From Phallusia mammillata (taxonomy: Eukaryota > Chordata > Ascidiacea > Phlebobranchia > Ascidiidae), in contig QLIY01000045.1 of assembly GCA_003260075.1 (NCBI GenBank), forward strand, positions 124,001 through 188,000: DNA of 64,000 bases, given 5' to 3'. Below are positions 36,244-48,972 of this stretch, piece after piece (the first letter of the stretch is position 1; every line of letters begins with the position of its first letter). A program made the position numbers and the translations under genes. A model generated the notes under the pieces. The model ran no database searches. It saw only the letters and a list, made by a program, of their open reading frames with translations, and was not told the origin of the DNA.

Positions 36244-39200
36244 ATGGCTAAATTTATACCACCTGAAATTCAAGACAATGATGATGGATGGGGCCCAGTT
36301 AATTTGCCAGAAAAGTTTAAGGATATGCCTTATCAACCTTTTAGCAAGGGTGATCGGCTTGGAAAGGTGAGAAGTAACGCTTTGCTCTATGAGCTGTATC
36401 GTTTTTATATTGTTGAAATTGTGAGGATTGTATGATTATTCTATTTCTAAACCAGGTTTCTGATTGGAGTGGGAACACCTACCAGGATCGGCGCTTTATG
36501 AATAAGTACAACTCTCAGTTCGGTGGTGGAAGCCAGTATGCTTATTTTCATGATGAGGATGAAAGCAGTTTTCGATTGGTTGACAATACTAAGGTTTGTT
36601 TGTTTGTTTGTTAGTGGCATTAACACTTGATTTTTTATTCTCATTGTGTGATGTGTGTTGCTTGATTGTTTTTGTATTACACCATTGGTTGAATATTTTT
36701 TACTTTTAATATACTTGTTGTAGTTAACTGTATTGTAATGGCTGTCTAGGCACAAATTTCCATTTTTCTATTTTATTGAAATATACTTTGATGATGTGTT
36801 GGTAGAAGGTTAGTGCAGTTTTTCACACTAAAATATATTTTGTACGTGATTACTTTGTTTTTTAATCAGCTGACAAAATTTTTGAAGCTGTTGTTGTTTG
36901 AGTTTTTAAAACAAAAACAAAAAGTTTTAACCATTTGGCGAGGGTAAATTTGGCTATATAATTTTATAATAAACCATGTTTTGAAAGTTAGGATTTTAAA
37001 AAGCTTTCGCAGACAAGACTACATTTACACAACATTTCGCAATAATGGGGCAAACATCTTACAACTATGACTTTTGCAATAGCAAGAACTGATCTTTGAC
37101 GTTAGGCATACTGTTTTAGAGTTTTCAATTGTGTTGTATTGCCATTCAGGTTCAAAAGCCTGCATACCAACGGAACCGCTTTAGATTTAACCAACTTCGG
37201 CAAAGACAGCAACAACAGAGGCAACTACGAGAAGCAGGGGGTGGTTCTAACCAAAAGCCTTTTACAAAACTGGAAAAGCGCAAGGAGCGTGAGAGACAAA
37301 GGCTTCAAAGAAACATGCAAAGGCAGTATGGACAAAGCAGGTTTCGGTGGAAGGAAAGACAAACACAATCTCAACAGAAACGCAGAGATGCATCTGTTAC
37401 AGTGGCTGAGACTTGGGAGGTATAATATTTTGCTATGTTTGAACATTTCTTAATCATGTATTGATTGCCACATTAGACATAACACTCCTAGACCTACTTA
37501 CTGCATTCAGTTTTGTCAAAAGCAAAAACGTTTGGCTTCTTTGCAGGTGCTGGAGGAAATGGATTTTAATCGTCTCGCTAAACTCAAGCTGCCTGATATT
37601 GGTGAACCTGAAGATCTATATCAATGTGGTGAACTGTTGCAATATGACAAAACCTATGACAGGGTTTCAGTTAAAGCTGAAAAACCTCTGAAAAGATTCA
37701 ATAAAGAATTTCACAAGGTAAGTAGGGAAAACCCTGAGGAAACAATTGTTTGTTTGTGTTCAGAATCTTTAGGAATTATACTTTTTTTAGGTTACTACAA
37801 CTGATGATCCAATCATTCGCCAGTTGACTAAAAAACCTGGCAATGTTTATGCCACTGATGCAATCTTGGCAACTTTGATGTGTTGCACGAGGTCCCAATA
37901 TTCATGGGACATTATTGCGCAGCGAGTGGGAAAAAACAAATTGTTCTTTGACAAGCGAGATGATTCAAACTTTGATTTGCTGACAGTGAGCGAGACTGCT
38001 AATGAGCCACCGCAGGTACATTGCAAAACCAATTGCAGACAATTTTTAAACATATAATACATTACCATGTGGCATGTGTTTTGGCCATGGTGTATTTAAC
38101 TTCTATGACAAGTAGTGTTGACTGCTCTGGGCCACAGAACTACAATAAATTTAGAACATAGCATTTAAGGCAACATGATAAAACACCTACTTGAGAAGAC
38201 GAACATAAATTCATAACTGGGATCAGCCCTGAAGCGTCTTCAATGGGCCTGGCGTACTGTGATTTACTTGAGAAGACATTTCATTTCTGCTTGGTGACAA
38301 ACTATTGTTGTTTTGTAGGACGAAGGAATCAATGCCCCCTTAAGTTTAGCAATGGAGGCAACATATATCAATCACAACTTTTCTCAACAAGTTTTGAAAT
38401 CTGGTGAAAAGCACAAACTTCCGAACCCGAATCCTTTTGTACAAGGTATGAAAACGGTTTATTTGTACTGTGGTGGCAAATGTATTTATTGATAAAAAAC
38501 AATTGTATGTGGTTATTATTCTCACATTACCATTTAGTTTATTCCAACAATAAACAAAAATAAGTTCATTTTTTCAGGGGAGTCTGACAACATTGCATCA
38601 GTTGGCTACAAGTACAGAAAATGGAATTTAGGCAACAACATTGAACTTATAGCTAGAACTGAGCATGATGCTGTACTAAGCACATCAAGTGGTGAAAATA
38701 GCTTTATCAATGTCAAGGTATAGTCCACTTCTAATTCATTGATTTCACTGTAATATCAATTCAAACTTTTCAAAAACTGCAAACAGACTCTTAATGAGTG
38801 GGACTACCACCACTGCAATGGTGTCGAATGGAGAAGGAAATTGGATTCACAGCGAGGTTCAGTGCTCGCCACAGAATTGAAAAACAACAGCTGCAAACTA
38901 GCAAAATGGACTATGTGTGCTTTGTTGGCTGGGTAAGAAATCAAGCTCTTTGTATGTAATAAGCTAAACTGTGTTATTGTGCACTATGAATTTTTTTACT
39001 GGGGATGCATTACAAACAGGTCAGAATACATGAAGATGGGCTACGTTTCCCGTTATAACATCCAGGATTCATCGCGACACGTAATTATAGGAACCCAACA
39101 GTTCATTCCCAAAGAATTTGCTTCTCAAATCAACCTGTCTGTGTCCAACGCTTGGGGAATTCTTCGTTGTATCATTGACTTGTGCATGAAGCAGCCTGAA

Positions 39201-40621
39201 GGCAAATATTTGATTCTGAAGGTATGATAGTCCACTAGTTATGGGTGCCCTTCTCTGCGGGGACACATATTTATTTTACTCGAATTTGTTTTTGTTTTTT
39301 TTCTTTTGTTTTTTTTTCTTCCCAAAGTTTGTCAGATTCGTTTTATATCAAATGTTTGATGGATTTGGATGAAATTTACACAGATGGTAGATAGAAGTAT
39401 GTAGATGTGCATCCCACTTTGTTTTTGTTGATAACCCCCAGTATTTACCCCGCTAGCCCCCTAAAATGGGTTATTTTCTGCCTAAAGTTTGTCAGACTCA
39501 TTTTTCCATCAAATGTTTAATGGACTTGGATGGAATTTACACAGGTGGTAGATATAGGTATGTAGTTGTGCATACCACTTCGTTTTTGTTGATAACCCCA
39601 GCATTTACCCCGCTAGCCCCCCAAAATGAGTGCGTTTGTAAACAATGTCGGAAATGGCTGAAATTTGGATTGCTTGTAGAGTATGGCATTTATAGGTGTC
39701 GATTGTTGTGTTCAACCCTGTAGCCCTAACATTTGTGCTACAAGCCCCTAAAGTGTAAAACGTATTTGTATGTTACTGGACACCACAAATGAAAGATTTA
39801 TGTTACCAAAGTGTAAAACGTATTTATATGTTACTGGGCACCACAAACGAAAGAATTCTGTGGCGCAATAGTGTTACGCCAACCAGTTGTATGTTACTCT
39901 TGATGGGTTGCTTGGTGGACGTTTTTGCGCCATGGCAGTTAGGGGGTTGTTAACAGCCCTATGACGTCAGAAGCATTAACGGTTGTTGCTCAAAACACCT
40001 CTAGTGGTCAAGATTTTAAACATTGGCAGATTGGGCTAAATTTTTGCAGTACTATTGATTGAGTCATTGAGGTTTCTTATTTTTTTAGTTTAGTGTCAAA
40101 CCCCATTAGTTACCCTACTAGCCCCCTAAAATGGGTAAGTTCATAAAACAGTGTCGGAATTGGCTAAAATTTGGGTAGCATGTGGACTATGGTTATCTCT
40201 TGAAATGCACTATTTTTAACTTTACATGTATGGGGAGTGGGGACCCATGAGTTTCTGCCTGCAGAAACAACTAAGGTTGTAACAGACGATGGCTAATATG
40301 GGACCCAATGCAAAAAAGTATGGGAAATATATTAATGTTTTAAAATAGGTTATAGTGTAAATGCAACGACAAAATGTGCTAAGCCACTCTTCTAGTTCTG
40401 TATGCTATCCGTGTAGTCAACATATACTCTTTATGTATGAAGTGCATTTATGTAAAAGCGCTGTATGTTTTAAAATGGTTCATTTGTTAAAGGATCCTAA
40501 TAAGCCAGTTATTCGACTCTACAAACTTCCAAGTGGCACTTTCAGTTCGGATGAAGAAGAAGAGAGTTCAGACGAGAACGACGACGGAGAAAGTGAAAGC
40601 GACGAGGGGGCTGAGAAATAA
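36244..40621 (+). CDS. EIF3D: Eukaryotic translation initiation factor 3 subunit D
   Basis: Ten exons, all phases consistent: 36244-36366, 36456-36593, 37150-37419, 37547-37717, 37791-38015, 38319-38445, 38578-38717, 38787-38932, 39020-39221 and 40493-40621, giving 556 aa against 548 in human. It starts [19 protein letters not shown] and contains [32 protein letters not shown]-like, [22 protein letters not shown] and [15 protein letters not shown], all eIF3d hallmarks. It ends in an acidic tail ([14 protein letters not shown]). eIF3d sits on the eIF3 complex in the cytosol, contacts the 40S mRNA entry side, and can bind the cap of selected mRNAs through its central domain. The third exon (linker, Gln/Arg-rich) is the least conserved. 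An acceptor-like CTAATTTTCAG 18 bases before the ATG suggests an upstream non-coding exon or trans-splicing. Confidence 0.97.
39310..39650. repeat. Tandem duplication in EIF3D intron 9
   Basis: Two copies of about 150 bases (shared words AAAGTTTGTCAGA, TTTGTTTTTGTTGATAACCC and ACCCCGCTAGCCCC) lie side by side. A third, diverged piece lies near 40.10 kb (CCCTACTAGCCCCCTAAAAT). Copies differ at many sites, so the duplication is old. Confidence 0.75.
39748..39852. repeat. Short direct duplication in EIF3D intron 9
   Basis: AAAGTGTAAAACGTATTT with its following TATGTTACTGG and CACCACAAA occurs twice, about 57 bases apart. This intron (1.27 kb) is much longer than the others in the gene, apparently because of these repeats. 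Confidence 0.7.
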
Positions 40622-41201
40622 TCTCATCAATACATTCGTGTCTTTGGTGGTCAATAGGAAAATTCAAATGCCGGAAACTGTCTTTCGACACTTTTTTGAT
40701 TTAACAGGGTTTGCATTTACACGCAAATGGTATTTTTTGTTTAATTGATAAGGTAATGGAAAGTTATGGATTTTGTTCCCTGTATTGTGCATGTAAACGA
40801 AATGAAAAAGACAAGGGTACTCTACGCGTGTTTTCTTTATTTCTTTAACACCGTACAAGTTAGATTACGGTAACTGATTTGGAAGGAAGTTCATGGGGTA
40901 GTTTGCTCATTTTAGAGGCTAAGCGGCGGGCTTAAAGGAGCTGCATAAAGCACAATACGCATTGGGTCACGGAAGTTATTTGAGCAGTTGAACGATAAAA
41001 CAAGCAATTATGCACGATTGAGATCTATAGCTGAATGCGGCAAATCGGATACATTGTTTATTAACGGCCATTATAAACTACAAAAAATGCATTCCACGAC
41101 GTATTTCAGCTTAAGAGCAGTCTGTGGTAGAAAATCCAGTAGGCGAATTCTAGCTTGTTTCGCTGGAAAGTCACACGAAGTTTGAAGTGAAATAATATTT
41201 G

Positions 41202-41207
41202 AATAAA
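41202..41207 (+). promoter_or_regulatory. Possible EIF3D polyadenylation signal
   Basis: AATAAA 580 bases after the stop codon, followed by a GT-rich stretch (GTTGGTAAGGTTCTGTGAG). Plausible, not decisive. Confidence 0.35.
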
Positions 41208-41423
41208 GTTGGTAAGGTTCTGTGAGTTTTTGATAGTATTCGATAGTTTCGGTCGAATAATGATGGTTTATTAGCTCTTACGTCTTATAAAGGTCATCCT
41301 ACACATTTGGTGGTAGTATTTAGTATACTATACTAGTCCCTAATCCGTACATAGTGTTTCCAAATTAATCTCTCGTGCTGCTCCGGTCCCTGTGTTTCAT
41401 TTGGCTTTACCACCTTCCACATG

Positions 41424-41742
41424 CAGTGGTGTAGGCAGCAAACATTTTTGTAGTCCAATGTCGGTTACGTAAGATGTTTTATTTTACCAAGCACGTGGTT
41501 TTCCAAACAAGGGTTCGACGGGACAACTAAAAGCTTTATTTACTGATTTTACATCTACATGAAATGAAATATTTGTGGATTTTGAGTTACAACTCGGTGA
41601 CAACAGTCGTTTTTGGAAATATATTTTTTCCTTTGGTAATTTTGTAATGATGTGATACAAAACTGCACTTAATTCAAGTTTCTCAACCTACACAACTTCA
41701 AGAATTTGGGAGGGCCTTGGTCCCTCCCTAACTACGCTAATG
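41424..41742. mobile_element. Possible decayed MITE
   Basis: Left end CAGTGGTGTAGGCAGC and right end CCCTCCCTAACTACGCTAATG look like diverged inverted ends of a common CAGTGGCGTAG element. No target duplication was found, so this is tentative. Confidence 0.3.
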
Positions 41743-42443
41743 TTTGCAGGCTGCGTGTTGCGTGCAGGACACACCTTTTTAGTGAAACTGACTTGAAATA
41801 TATATAATGCAGACTTCTACAGGTAGGTAGCCTACCATCGGTAATCCTTAAACGTTTTCCAATAAATAATGACAGAATTCCCGAAATTTAAATATCATCG
41901 CCGGTTAAAAAATTAATTTAGTCTTCCAATAGCTGCTTAATGCCCATCGTTGGATTGCCTTCGCACATGCACCAAATTGTTTGCTGAACAGGCGGACGAA
42001 ACGTTTCGTAAATACAACTGCTTACAATTGACATTTTGTTTAAATTCGAGAGAAGGAAAATAGAAAAAAGCATCGTTGAAAATTAGAGAACAAGAAAAAA
42101 GTTCGAATTGCCAGATACGGATCGCTGATTTTCGACACAACAATTTAGTACGACGTAGTAAAGAAAATGGATAAATTTAAACATGTTCCAAAGGTTGTAC
42201 GTTGCAAACTCAACATGTTATTTCGGTCAACGGTAACAGAAACAGAATTTGATATCAAAGTTCCACCTGCATTTTTTTTAAAAACACGGTTACAATTTTT
42301 TACATTTTACAATACACTGTCTTCTGTTAAAAGAAAAAAAGTAATTTTGGTTAGCCTACTGGTTTGTATTTGTGCCCCGTTCCTCCAAAAGAGCAATTCA
42401 AGCGCAATTATACTCCACGTGATGACACGGAAATGAACGTTCG

Positions 42444-42451
42444 TGACGTCA
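42444..42451. promoter_or_regulatory. CRE palindrome
   Basis: TGACGTCA, a full CREB/ATF site, 0.83 kb upstream of the BICRA-like start codon. A short ATGATGAAG|GTAAGT nearby (about 42.54 kb) could be a 5' exon of the same gene. Sequence match only. Confidence 0.35.
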
Positions 42452-43283
42452 TATCAATAGAAGACTCCTATTGGTGATCGCGATTGCGCCCCTTATTTTA
42501 GCCTAGTGGTTCCCAACCACCAAGCCTGTCCTCATGATGAAGGTAAGTTTCTTTTTTGTTTAATATATTCACTCGTTTGTTGATGCTGCGGCGCAACGTG
42601 CGTGTTGTGAATGAGAATTTTAAATGTAGAGCATTCTCACAGTCCTGGGCTGTGCGTATAAAATCGCCGCCGTAATGGATGATTTAACAAATTTCATATT
42701 TTTGTGACACTGCTACCTTTTTCCTATAAACACTGTAAAATCGACAACGCTTACACTTACTATTTATGGTATAGGTCAACAGTGTAACAAACATGCTAAT
42801 GTATAAGTTCACCTTTTTCATTGACCGCATCACCAAATCAATTCTGTATTTTTTTGCACTAAACCACAGCTTGGGCGAGTTGGAACGAAGTGCTGACTCG
42901 GTTTATGATCACGTGCTTCGACGCCATTTTGTAAACATGCAACGAGAACATTAAATTATTTTCCACTTTGCTCGTAGGTTTCGAAAAAAGAACCCGCCAA
43001 ATATTTGAATCGTAACAACTATTAAAAGCTTTACATTTTTTATGTGAAACTGTTGGCCTGCATTATTACTTGGCCTTAAACAAAAATTATGGAATTGTTG
43101 TGCATAAGTGTAGGTTTTGTTTGTGACGAAGCTGAACTACTTGTTTGTTGTTAAACTTCTTGTGAGCTTTACATTGTGTTTTAAATCAACACACTTAATT
43201 CCATCAACTATGGAAAGTAATAAAATCTATGAGAAAAAAATGTTTGTAGACCTTGTCATGGACAGATGGAACACAACAATAAC

Positions 43284-46200
43284 ATGTTCGGAGAATATGG
43301 GTATGCTTGATTGCCCTATATTGTATTAATAGGTAATGACTTCAAGAATATACCAAATTCTTTTATACCAAATTTTTAGTGACAACAATATATTGGAGGA
43401 GTTGGTTAGTGGAAATGGGCCCAGTGATTACAACCCAAATGAGGTGGGATTTGTTTTAGTGCAAATCTACTTTTTAACATGATGTATTTCTAAGCTTGTT
43501 TTTGCTTTTAAACCAAGTACATATACATATTGATGTTTAATTTGTAAATTTTATCTTCTACGCACACTTACTAAAAATTTTGTGGTTTTGGGCTTTGTGC
43601 CAACTAATGTTGGCAATGAATGATTGTTTGTGTTTAGCTGAACCAGCAATATGATGGTGGATTTGACATTCTTCAGCAGTCATTAAAAGCTGCTGACATA
43701 CTAGGAAATGAAGATGCCACGAATTCACCATTTGATGAGCTAGGGCTAACGTTCAGTGGCGATTCACTTTCTGCTCTCCCGCCAACAAATCAGGTCACTT
43801 TAGAAGTTCCCAGAGCAGACAGCGTGCGTCTTGACAATTCATTTGATACATCTCAATTCCTAAACATAACTAGAGGTTCAACACACCAAGCACATTCTCA
43901 GCAAAATAATAACAATGCGACATACTCTAAACATGACAGCACAAATGTGTTTCATGCACCTGAGGCCAACAATCAGTTTTCCAATCCCTTTTCCAGTTCT
44001 CCTGGTTTAGCACAACCTTTACCAAGAACTTTATCACCAAATCCACAGGTTGTAGCAATACAAAGAACTGCTTCTCCAAATCCAGTAATAGCATCAATTC
44101 AAAGAACTTCTACTCAACAGGTTGCAGCAATACAAAGAACTGCTTCTCCAAATCCAGTAATAGCATCAATTCAAAGAACTTCTAATCCACAGGTTGCAGC
44201 AATACAAAGGACTGCTTCTCCAAACCTACCACCTGCACCTTCTGCTACTCAAAACCAGTACAGTTTGCTGAAGGTCCAAATTTCCCCGAATTCTAATGTT
44301 GTTCAGCCATCAAGATCGTATGTTATTCAGGCACCGACACAAAACACGCAGTATGTTATTGCTGGGAATCAACCCGGTTTGTACAATGCAGGTGCCAATA
44401 CTTCCACACCAGTACAACTTGTGAAAGGAAGTGTCCAACCGACTTTAATGTCTACTCCTGTTATGCTGAGTGTGGCCAAGCCACAAGTAGATATTCAAAC
44501 AGGCCATCCAGCAGTCCAGCAAACTACTGCTGTTCTGAGTCAAAATCAGAACTTGGCAAACACCAATACTACATCCTCACAGAGCATTCACAACCCAAAT
44601 AGTTTTATCTTGGGCTCTAATATAACTGTTAGCAATCAAGAAGAACAGACAAACAAATTAGCACTGCTTTTGCAAAACAAAGCAAGTCAACAGTCTGGAA
44701 GTGGAAAACCTGCTGTTTTAAAAGTCGGAAATCAAAGCATTAACATTTCAAACCCCAAAGTTGCTAAAGCCTTGGCTGCCAACATTCTGCAACAGCACAT
44801 GAGACAACAAACTAACAATAATGTTCAGCAGACACAGCAACAAGTAGTGAATGTCACTAAAAGCCAAAACCATGCGTTTATTAATCTTTCAAACATGCCA
44901 ACACAACCTCAAGTATCAAGTGGAGTTCAACCTCAAATGAAAGCTCAATATGTTATCAGCACAATGGCTCAAACAGTGCAACAATTGCCACCAACTTCCT
45001 TTCAAACCCAAAGTAATAGCAAGGTAATCTCACCAGAGGTTTCTACTGCCAGTAATCCAACACAGTATGTGCAACTTGCTGTTTCGAAAAATAACAATCA
45101 AGTTCCTATAAATCGTATACAAATTGCCAGCGTAAATATTCCAATTTCTGTTTCCACAACCAAAGCATCGGACTCGTCAAATCTTGGTTACTCGTCAAAT
45201 ACATCGCACTCAGTTCCAAGCATATTTTCCAGCAATCCTATTACTATTAGCTCCACTTCCGCTCACAACCATTACACAACTGTAACACAAAACATGAATC
45301 CAATGGAGAGTGTTGAACCCCAAGCTAAACCAATTAATAAAGATCAACTGACAAAAGCATGGAATCAGGTAGCTAATATTTATGTTTGGTAGCATACAAG
45401 TTGCCTTATTTGATTTTTGTTTTTTATTGCAGCAAAACAGTCAACAAAAGATTAACAGTTTGACTGTAACAACGAATAGCACACAACCTGCAAGCACCAC
45501 AATGCCAATAACCCTTTCAACACAATCAAAACTATCGGACAGTTTTCAGGTAATGTCTAGGATATAATGTATATATATATACGTACAGTAAAGTTGAAAG
45601 AAATAAAACAAATATGTGTTTTTAACGTGCATGAAATAAACTGATTTATCGCATTTCTTCAGAAACCGACTATGGCATACGTTACATTTCAAGTAGAACC
45701 TAATTTGACATTACAGCAAGTAGAACAGGTGCAGAATATTATATCTCAAAAGACATCTCTGTCGAAGGTATGACTAGATAATACGATTAGCTGTTTATTA
45801 AGCGCAAGTAGTTCATGAAAATAATATTTAGATTCCAGCGCTGTCAAAAGAACAAAAGCAGTTACTGGCTGCTTTTCGAGCCCAACTTCGCACCATGGAA
45901 GCCCCAGTGCAACAATACTACCTACGTAATCCCCAACTTTTTTTGCAAAAGGTGCATATTGCAATTGTATTACAGTAATAAATTGAACATTCACTTAACA
46001 AACTAAATTTTATTTAAGGTCTACCAACATCTTCAGACTGGTAAACCATTTGTTATGCACATGAAAGTAGATAAATCCAAGCTGACCACTTTACAAACAG
46101 TCAGTTCTTCTCCGACTGTTGTCTCACAGGTATACATTTCTTGAGCAATATCTAAAGCTAAAAATCATTTGACAAAAAAACATTTGCAGTTGGTCAAAGA

Positions 46201-47327
46201 AGAGCATCCTACTATTTCATTGACAAGCAATTACCCTCGAGCAAGTTCTCCATCATCTCGAGTGAAACGCAGTGCCACTCCAAACTCCCAATTAAAAGCA
46301 CCAAAGCGCCTAGCTACTGACACCACAACTGCTATGTCACCTGTAACAAGGCCATCACTGTAGGATTATTAGGTGTTTTGGTGTACACAAAAACTTACAT
46401 GTAATTTTTTTTGTAGAATATTAGAGCAATTGCAAAAACATAGGGAGTTGGTTGGAAACCCTGATATAGTGACTCCATTTAAAACAATGAGAGACGCAGT
46501 AAGAAGATTGCTCCCTTATCACACTTGCAACACTGCAGAGGTATGAAAATCAATAAAAGCACCCACCAACGAACTTTAATTTGTAGTGAATGTATCAAGT
46601 TGCAAGAAAAACTCTTGTAGCAGATCTGTTAATATTTCAGTAATTTTGTAGACTAGCTAATTTGTTTTTGTCTGGTGTTTAAGGAACATGTATGTTGGAT
46701 TATTTTAGGTTAAGCACAAGGATTTTGTTGAGAGTGAGCCACTGTTTGAAGTGATATCTGATAAGCTGACATCGAAAGTAAATGCAATGTTTTCTAAATA
46801 TCATCACCTTGCATGCAGGGAAACCACAGTAAGTACCAATAACCCATCTGTTTTCCTTTTACACTGAAATTTTTAACAAGAAAAATTTGCAGCGAAATGA
46901 GTGTTCGGCTGATGTTGTTATGTTACAACGATCATTTTTGCAAAGTGAACGAGCTGCAGTAGTGGAAATTAAACAAAGAATCACAAGTACTGGTTTGTTG
47001 TCTTATATAACTTAGGATATTTGTTTAATACAAGCTATTTGTTTAGAAAATCCAAGTGCCATTCGGGAGTTCATCTCAAAAGGCCAAAAAGATAGTGCAG
47101 TAACAACCTACTTTAGTGGTAAATTAACTGTTATGTTCCTATTTCAATGTTTGTTCTGATAATAATACTTAGTCTTGCTGCTTTTTTTAGCTGAAGAAGC
47201 TAAGAAAATTGACAGAATGGAAAGTACTCAGGACACCAACCAATCCAAAGTAAACACAAATGACCATTCACCTGTAGAAGTTGAAAAAGATGTTTTGTTG
47301 CAAGAAGCTGTTTTGAGCATTCTTTAA
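43284..47327 (+). CDS. BICRA/BICRAL-like (GLTSCR1 domain) subunit of the non-canonical BAF complex
   Basis: Thirteen exons join without a frame break: 43284-43300, 43380-43443, 43638-45368, 45433-45549, 45663-45767, 45832-45951, 46019-46129, 46190-46359, 46417-46540, 46709-46828, 46893-46992, 47047-47118 and 47191-47327, giving 995 aa. The start MFGEYG|DNNILEELVSG was chosen because only this frame fits phase 2. FDILQQSLKAADIL matches the N-terminal DILQQSL motif of BICRA. Residues about 60-590 are Gln/Ser/Asn-rich and disordered. The GLTSCR1 domain spans about residues 813-922: TPFKTMRDAVRRLLPYHTC, then LFEVISDKLTSKVNAMFSKY, then ADVVMLQRSFLQSER. In the family this domain anchors the protein in the ncBAF (GBAF) remodeller with BRD9 and SMARCA4, in the nucleus. 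Vertebrates have two paralogues, so BICRA versus BICRAL cannot be decided. Confidence 0.9.
44046..44226 (+). repeat. 72-bp coding tandem repeat in the BICRA-like gene
   Basis: Two and a half copies with an exact 72-base (24-residue) period starting at 44055, 44127 and 44199. The unit reads AIQRTASPNPVIASIQRTS. It lies in the low-complexity part of exon 3; copies are nearly identical, so copy number may vary between individuals. Confidence 0.85.
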
Positions 47328-48039
47328 ATTGGTTGTAATGCATACAGCGCTCTTCTAAAATATTCTAAATGGCATTTGCAAGCAATTGTTGCTGATGGAT
47401 CTCTACTGCATCTCATATTTTTAAAACACTGTGGAGTTTTCGGTTACAATTTGGTGATACTGTAAGTTACATTTCTCAACCCAACAACATATTGAATTAT
47501 TGTGGGAATGTAACATGACTGCAGATACTGTCTCTTTCTTTTTATGGTGCTTCTATTCTTGATGTTTCATCCGTCCACTCATCAATCATGTTTTCTTTTG
47601 TGAAGTGTTTTTTGCACTGTTAATTTGCCTTTACACCACCAAAATATATGCATTCAATAGTGAAAACTAGGAAATGAATGTTCAGATTTACAAAGTGGTC
47701 CATTCTGTGTTTGTTTTTTTGCCATTGTGTTTTTTGTGTTAGATGCAATTGATCAGAAACAATATCTGTTGAAAATAGGTTTGTTTCACATGCAGCAAGT
47801 GCTTTGCACCTATCCGAAGTTTAGGCTTTTGTTCTGTTAGTTTTGTGAATATGCAAGTGGTAGTGCAGCCAAATATATGTTAGGCAGTTTGGGGTGAAAC
47901 TGAAACTATTCACTTCAGTCCAACCTAAACAGATGACTTGGGCAGTGTATGTGTTGGAATTAACGAAATTTAAAGGTTCTGATGCCCACAAAGGCGTTTT
48001 TGCCCAGTGCATCTAAATTACACAAGATCGTTTAGTGCA

Positions 48040-48175
48040 CTTGTATATCGCTTGATGCACCTTTATAGCGCTTGGTGCATGCTTTTATGGCTTGGTGCAC
48101 CTTTATAAATGTTAAGGTACACCAAGCTATATAAAGGTGCAACAAGCGATGTTAATGTGCAGTGTTGTGCACCAT
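48040..48175. repeat. Cluster of direct and inverted GGTGCACC repeats
   Basis: GCTTGATGCACCTTTATA, GCTTGGTGCATGCTTTTA and GCTTGGTGCACCTTTATA follow one another. They are then matched in inverse by GGTACACCAAGCTATATAAA and AGGTGCAACAAGC. The transcript could fold on itself. Confidence 0.6.
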
Positions 48176-48770
48176 GTGATCCTGTATATTTTGATGCACC
48201 CGCTCTTGCCAAATTACCAAGCTTTGGTGTTAATTTTATCAAAATGTTAGCTGTGATGGAAAACCAACTAAAGGGCAATTTGGTTTTAAGAGGAGCCAAA
48301 CCAAAGAACAAAGATTAAAAAAATCGCACCTTTCTCAGTGGTGCCAAGCAAAAATTTAAAAATGCAGATTTCTCGTTCTTTTATACTTGCGTTTTACCGT
48401 GTTTTTAGGTTACCAGAAACTAAAGGTTTCACAAAAATTAAAAATATGCAAGACTATGACGGTTTTGGACACTATCTGAACAAAGTCTATGTTAACTGTT
48501 AAGTGTTTTTGTTTAGCGAGTGACTGTTTCATTATGGTAAATTCCCTGGGAAATCCCCTAATAAATTAATGTCCCAGAAATAGTTACCTCTGACACCTTT
48601 TTTGTCACGAAATTATTTAAGTAGTTAGGACAAACTTGATTTATCTACTATACGTTGGTTTGCCAGTTTTTTAATTAAATGTTTATTGTATTTTATTTCT
48701 GTTTTTTCTTGATGGAAAAAAAATGTACTGTGGTGGTCTGTGACAACACACCACGTTGGTATGTGCTCAT

Positions 48771-48772
<2 letters not shown>

Positions 48773-48821
<49 letters not shown>
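48773..48821. repeat. C homopolymer, 49 bases
   Basis: Uninterrupted C run 150 bases upstream of the NAT10 start codon. Probably the same artefact class as the G runs on the other strand. Confidence 0.9.
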
Positions 48822-48972
48822 TTACCAAGCGCACCTAGCGCACCTGTAGTATTCGAAGGCACCCCATTGCTTATGCTGGTTAGTTGTTTGCAGAACCACT
48901 TTTCTTTTTTATCAAAAATGTGCTTTTACATGTGCAGAACTAGGGCCTAATTTGAATACTTGAAATATAGCT

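Larger units (their letters stand above)
40622..43283. other. Between EIF3D and the BICRA-like gene
   Basis: Holds the EIF3D 3' UTR, a possible MITE (41424-41742), an 89-codon open frame at 42167-42436 (starts MDKFKHVPKVVRCKLN, no family recognised), a CRE and a hAT-end-like scrap (TAGTGGTTCCCAACC, near 42.50 kb). GCCATTTTG near 42.92 kb fits a YY1 site. Confidence 0.4.
47328..48972. other. 3' UTR of the BICRA-like gene and spacer to NAT10
   Basis: No coding signal. Contains a cluster of CTTGGTGCACCTTTATA-like repeats in both orientations (about 48.04-48.17 kb), a 49-base C run, and AATAAA at about 48.56 kb. Confidence 0.4.

Noticed and set aside
43638-45368. Initial idea that the Gln-rich gene is TAF4
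   Set aside because: The C-terminal exons match the GLTSCR1 domain (TPF-x4-DA-x2-RLLPYH) and not the TAF4 histone-fold region.
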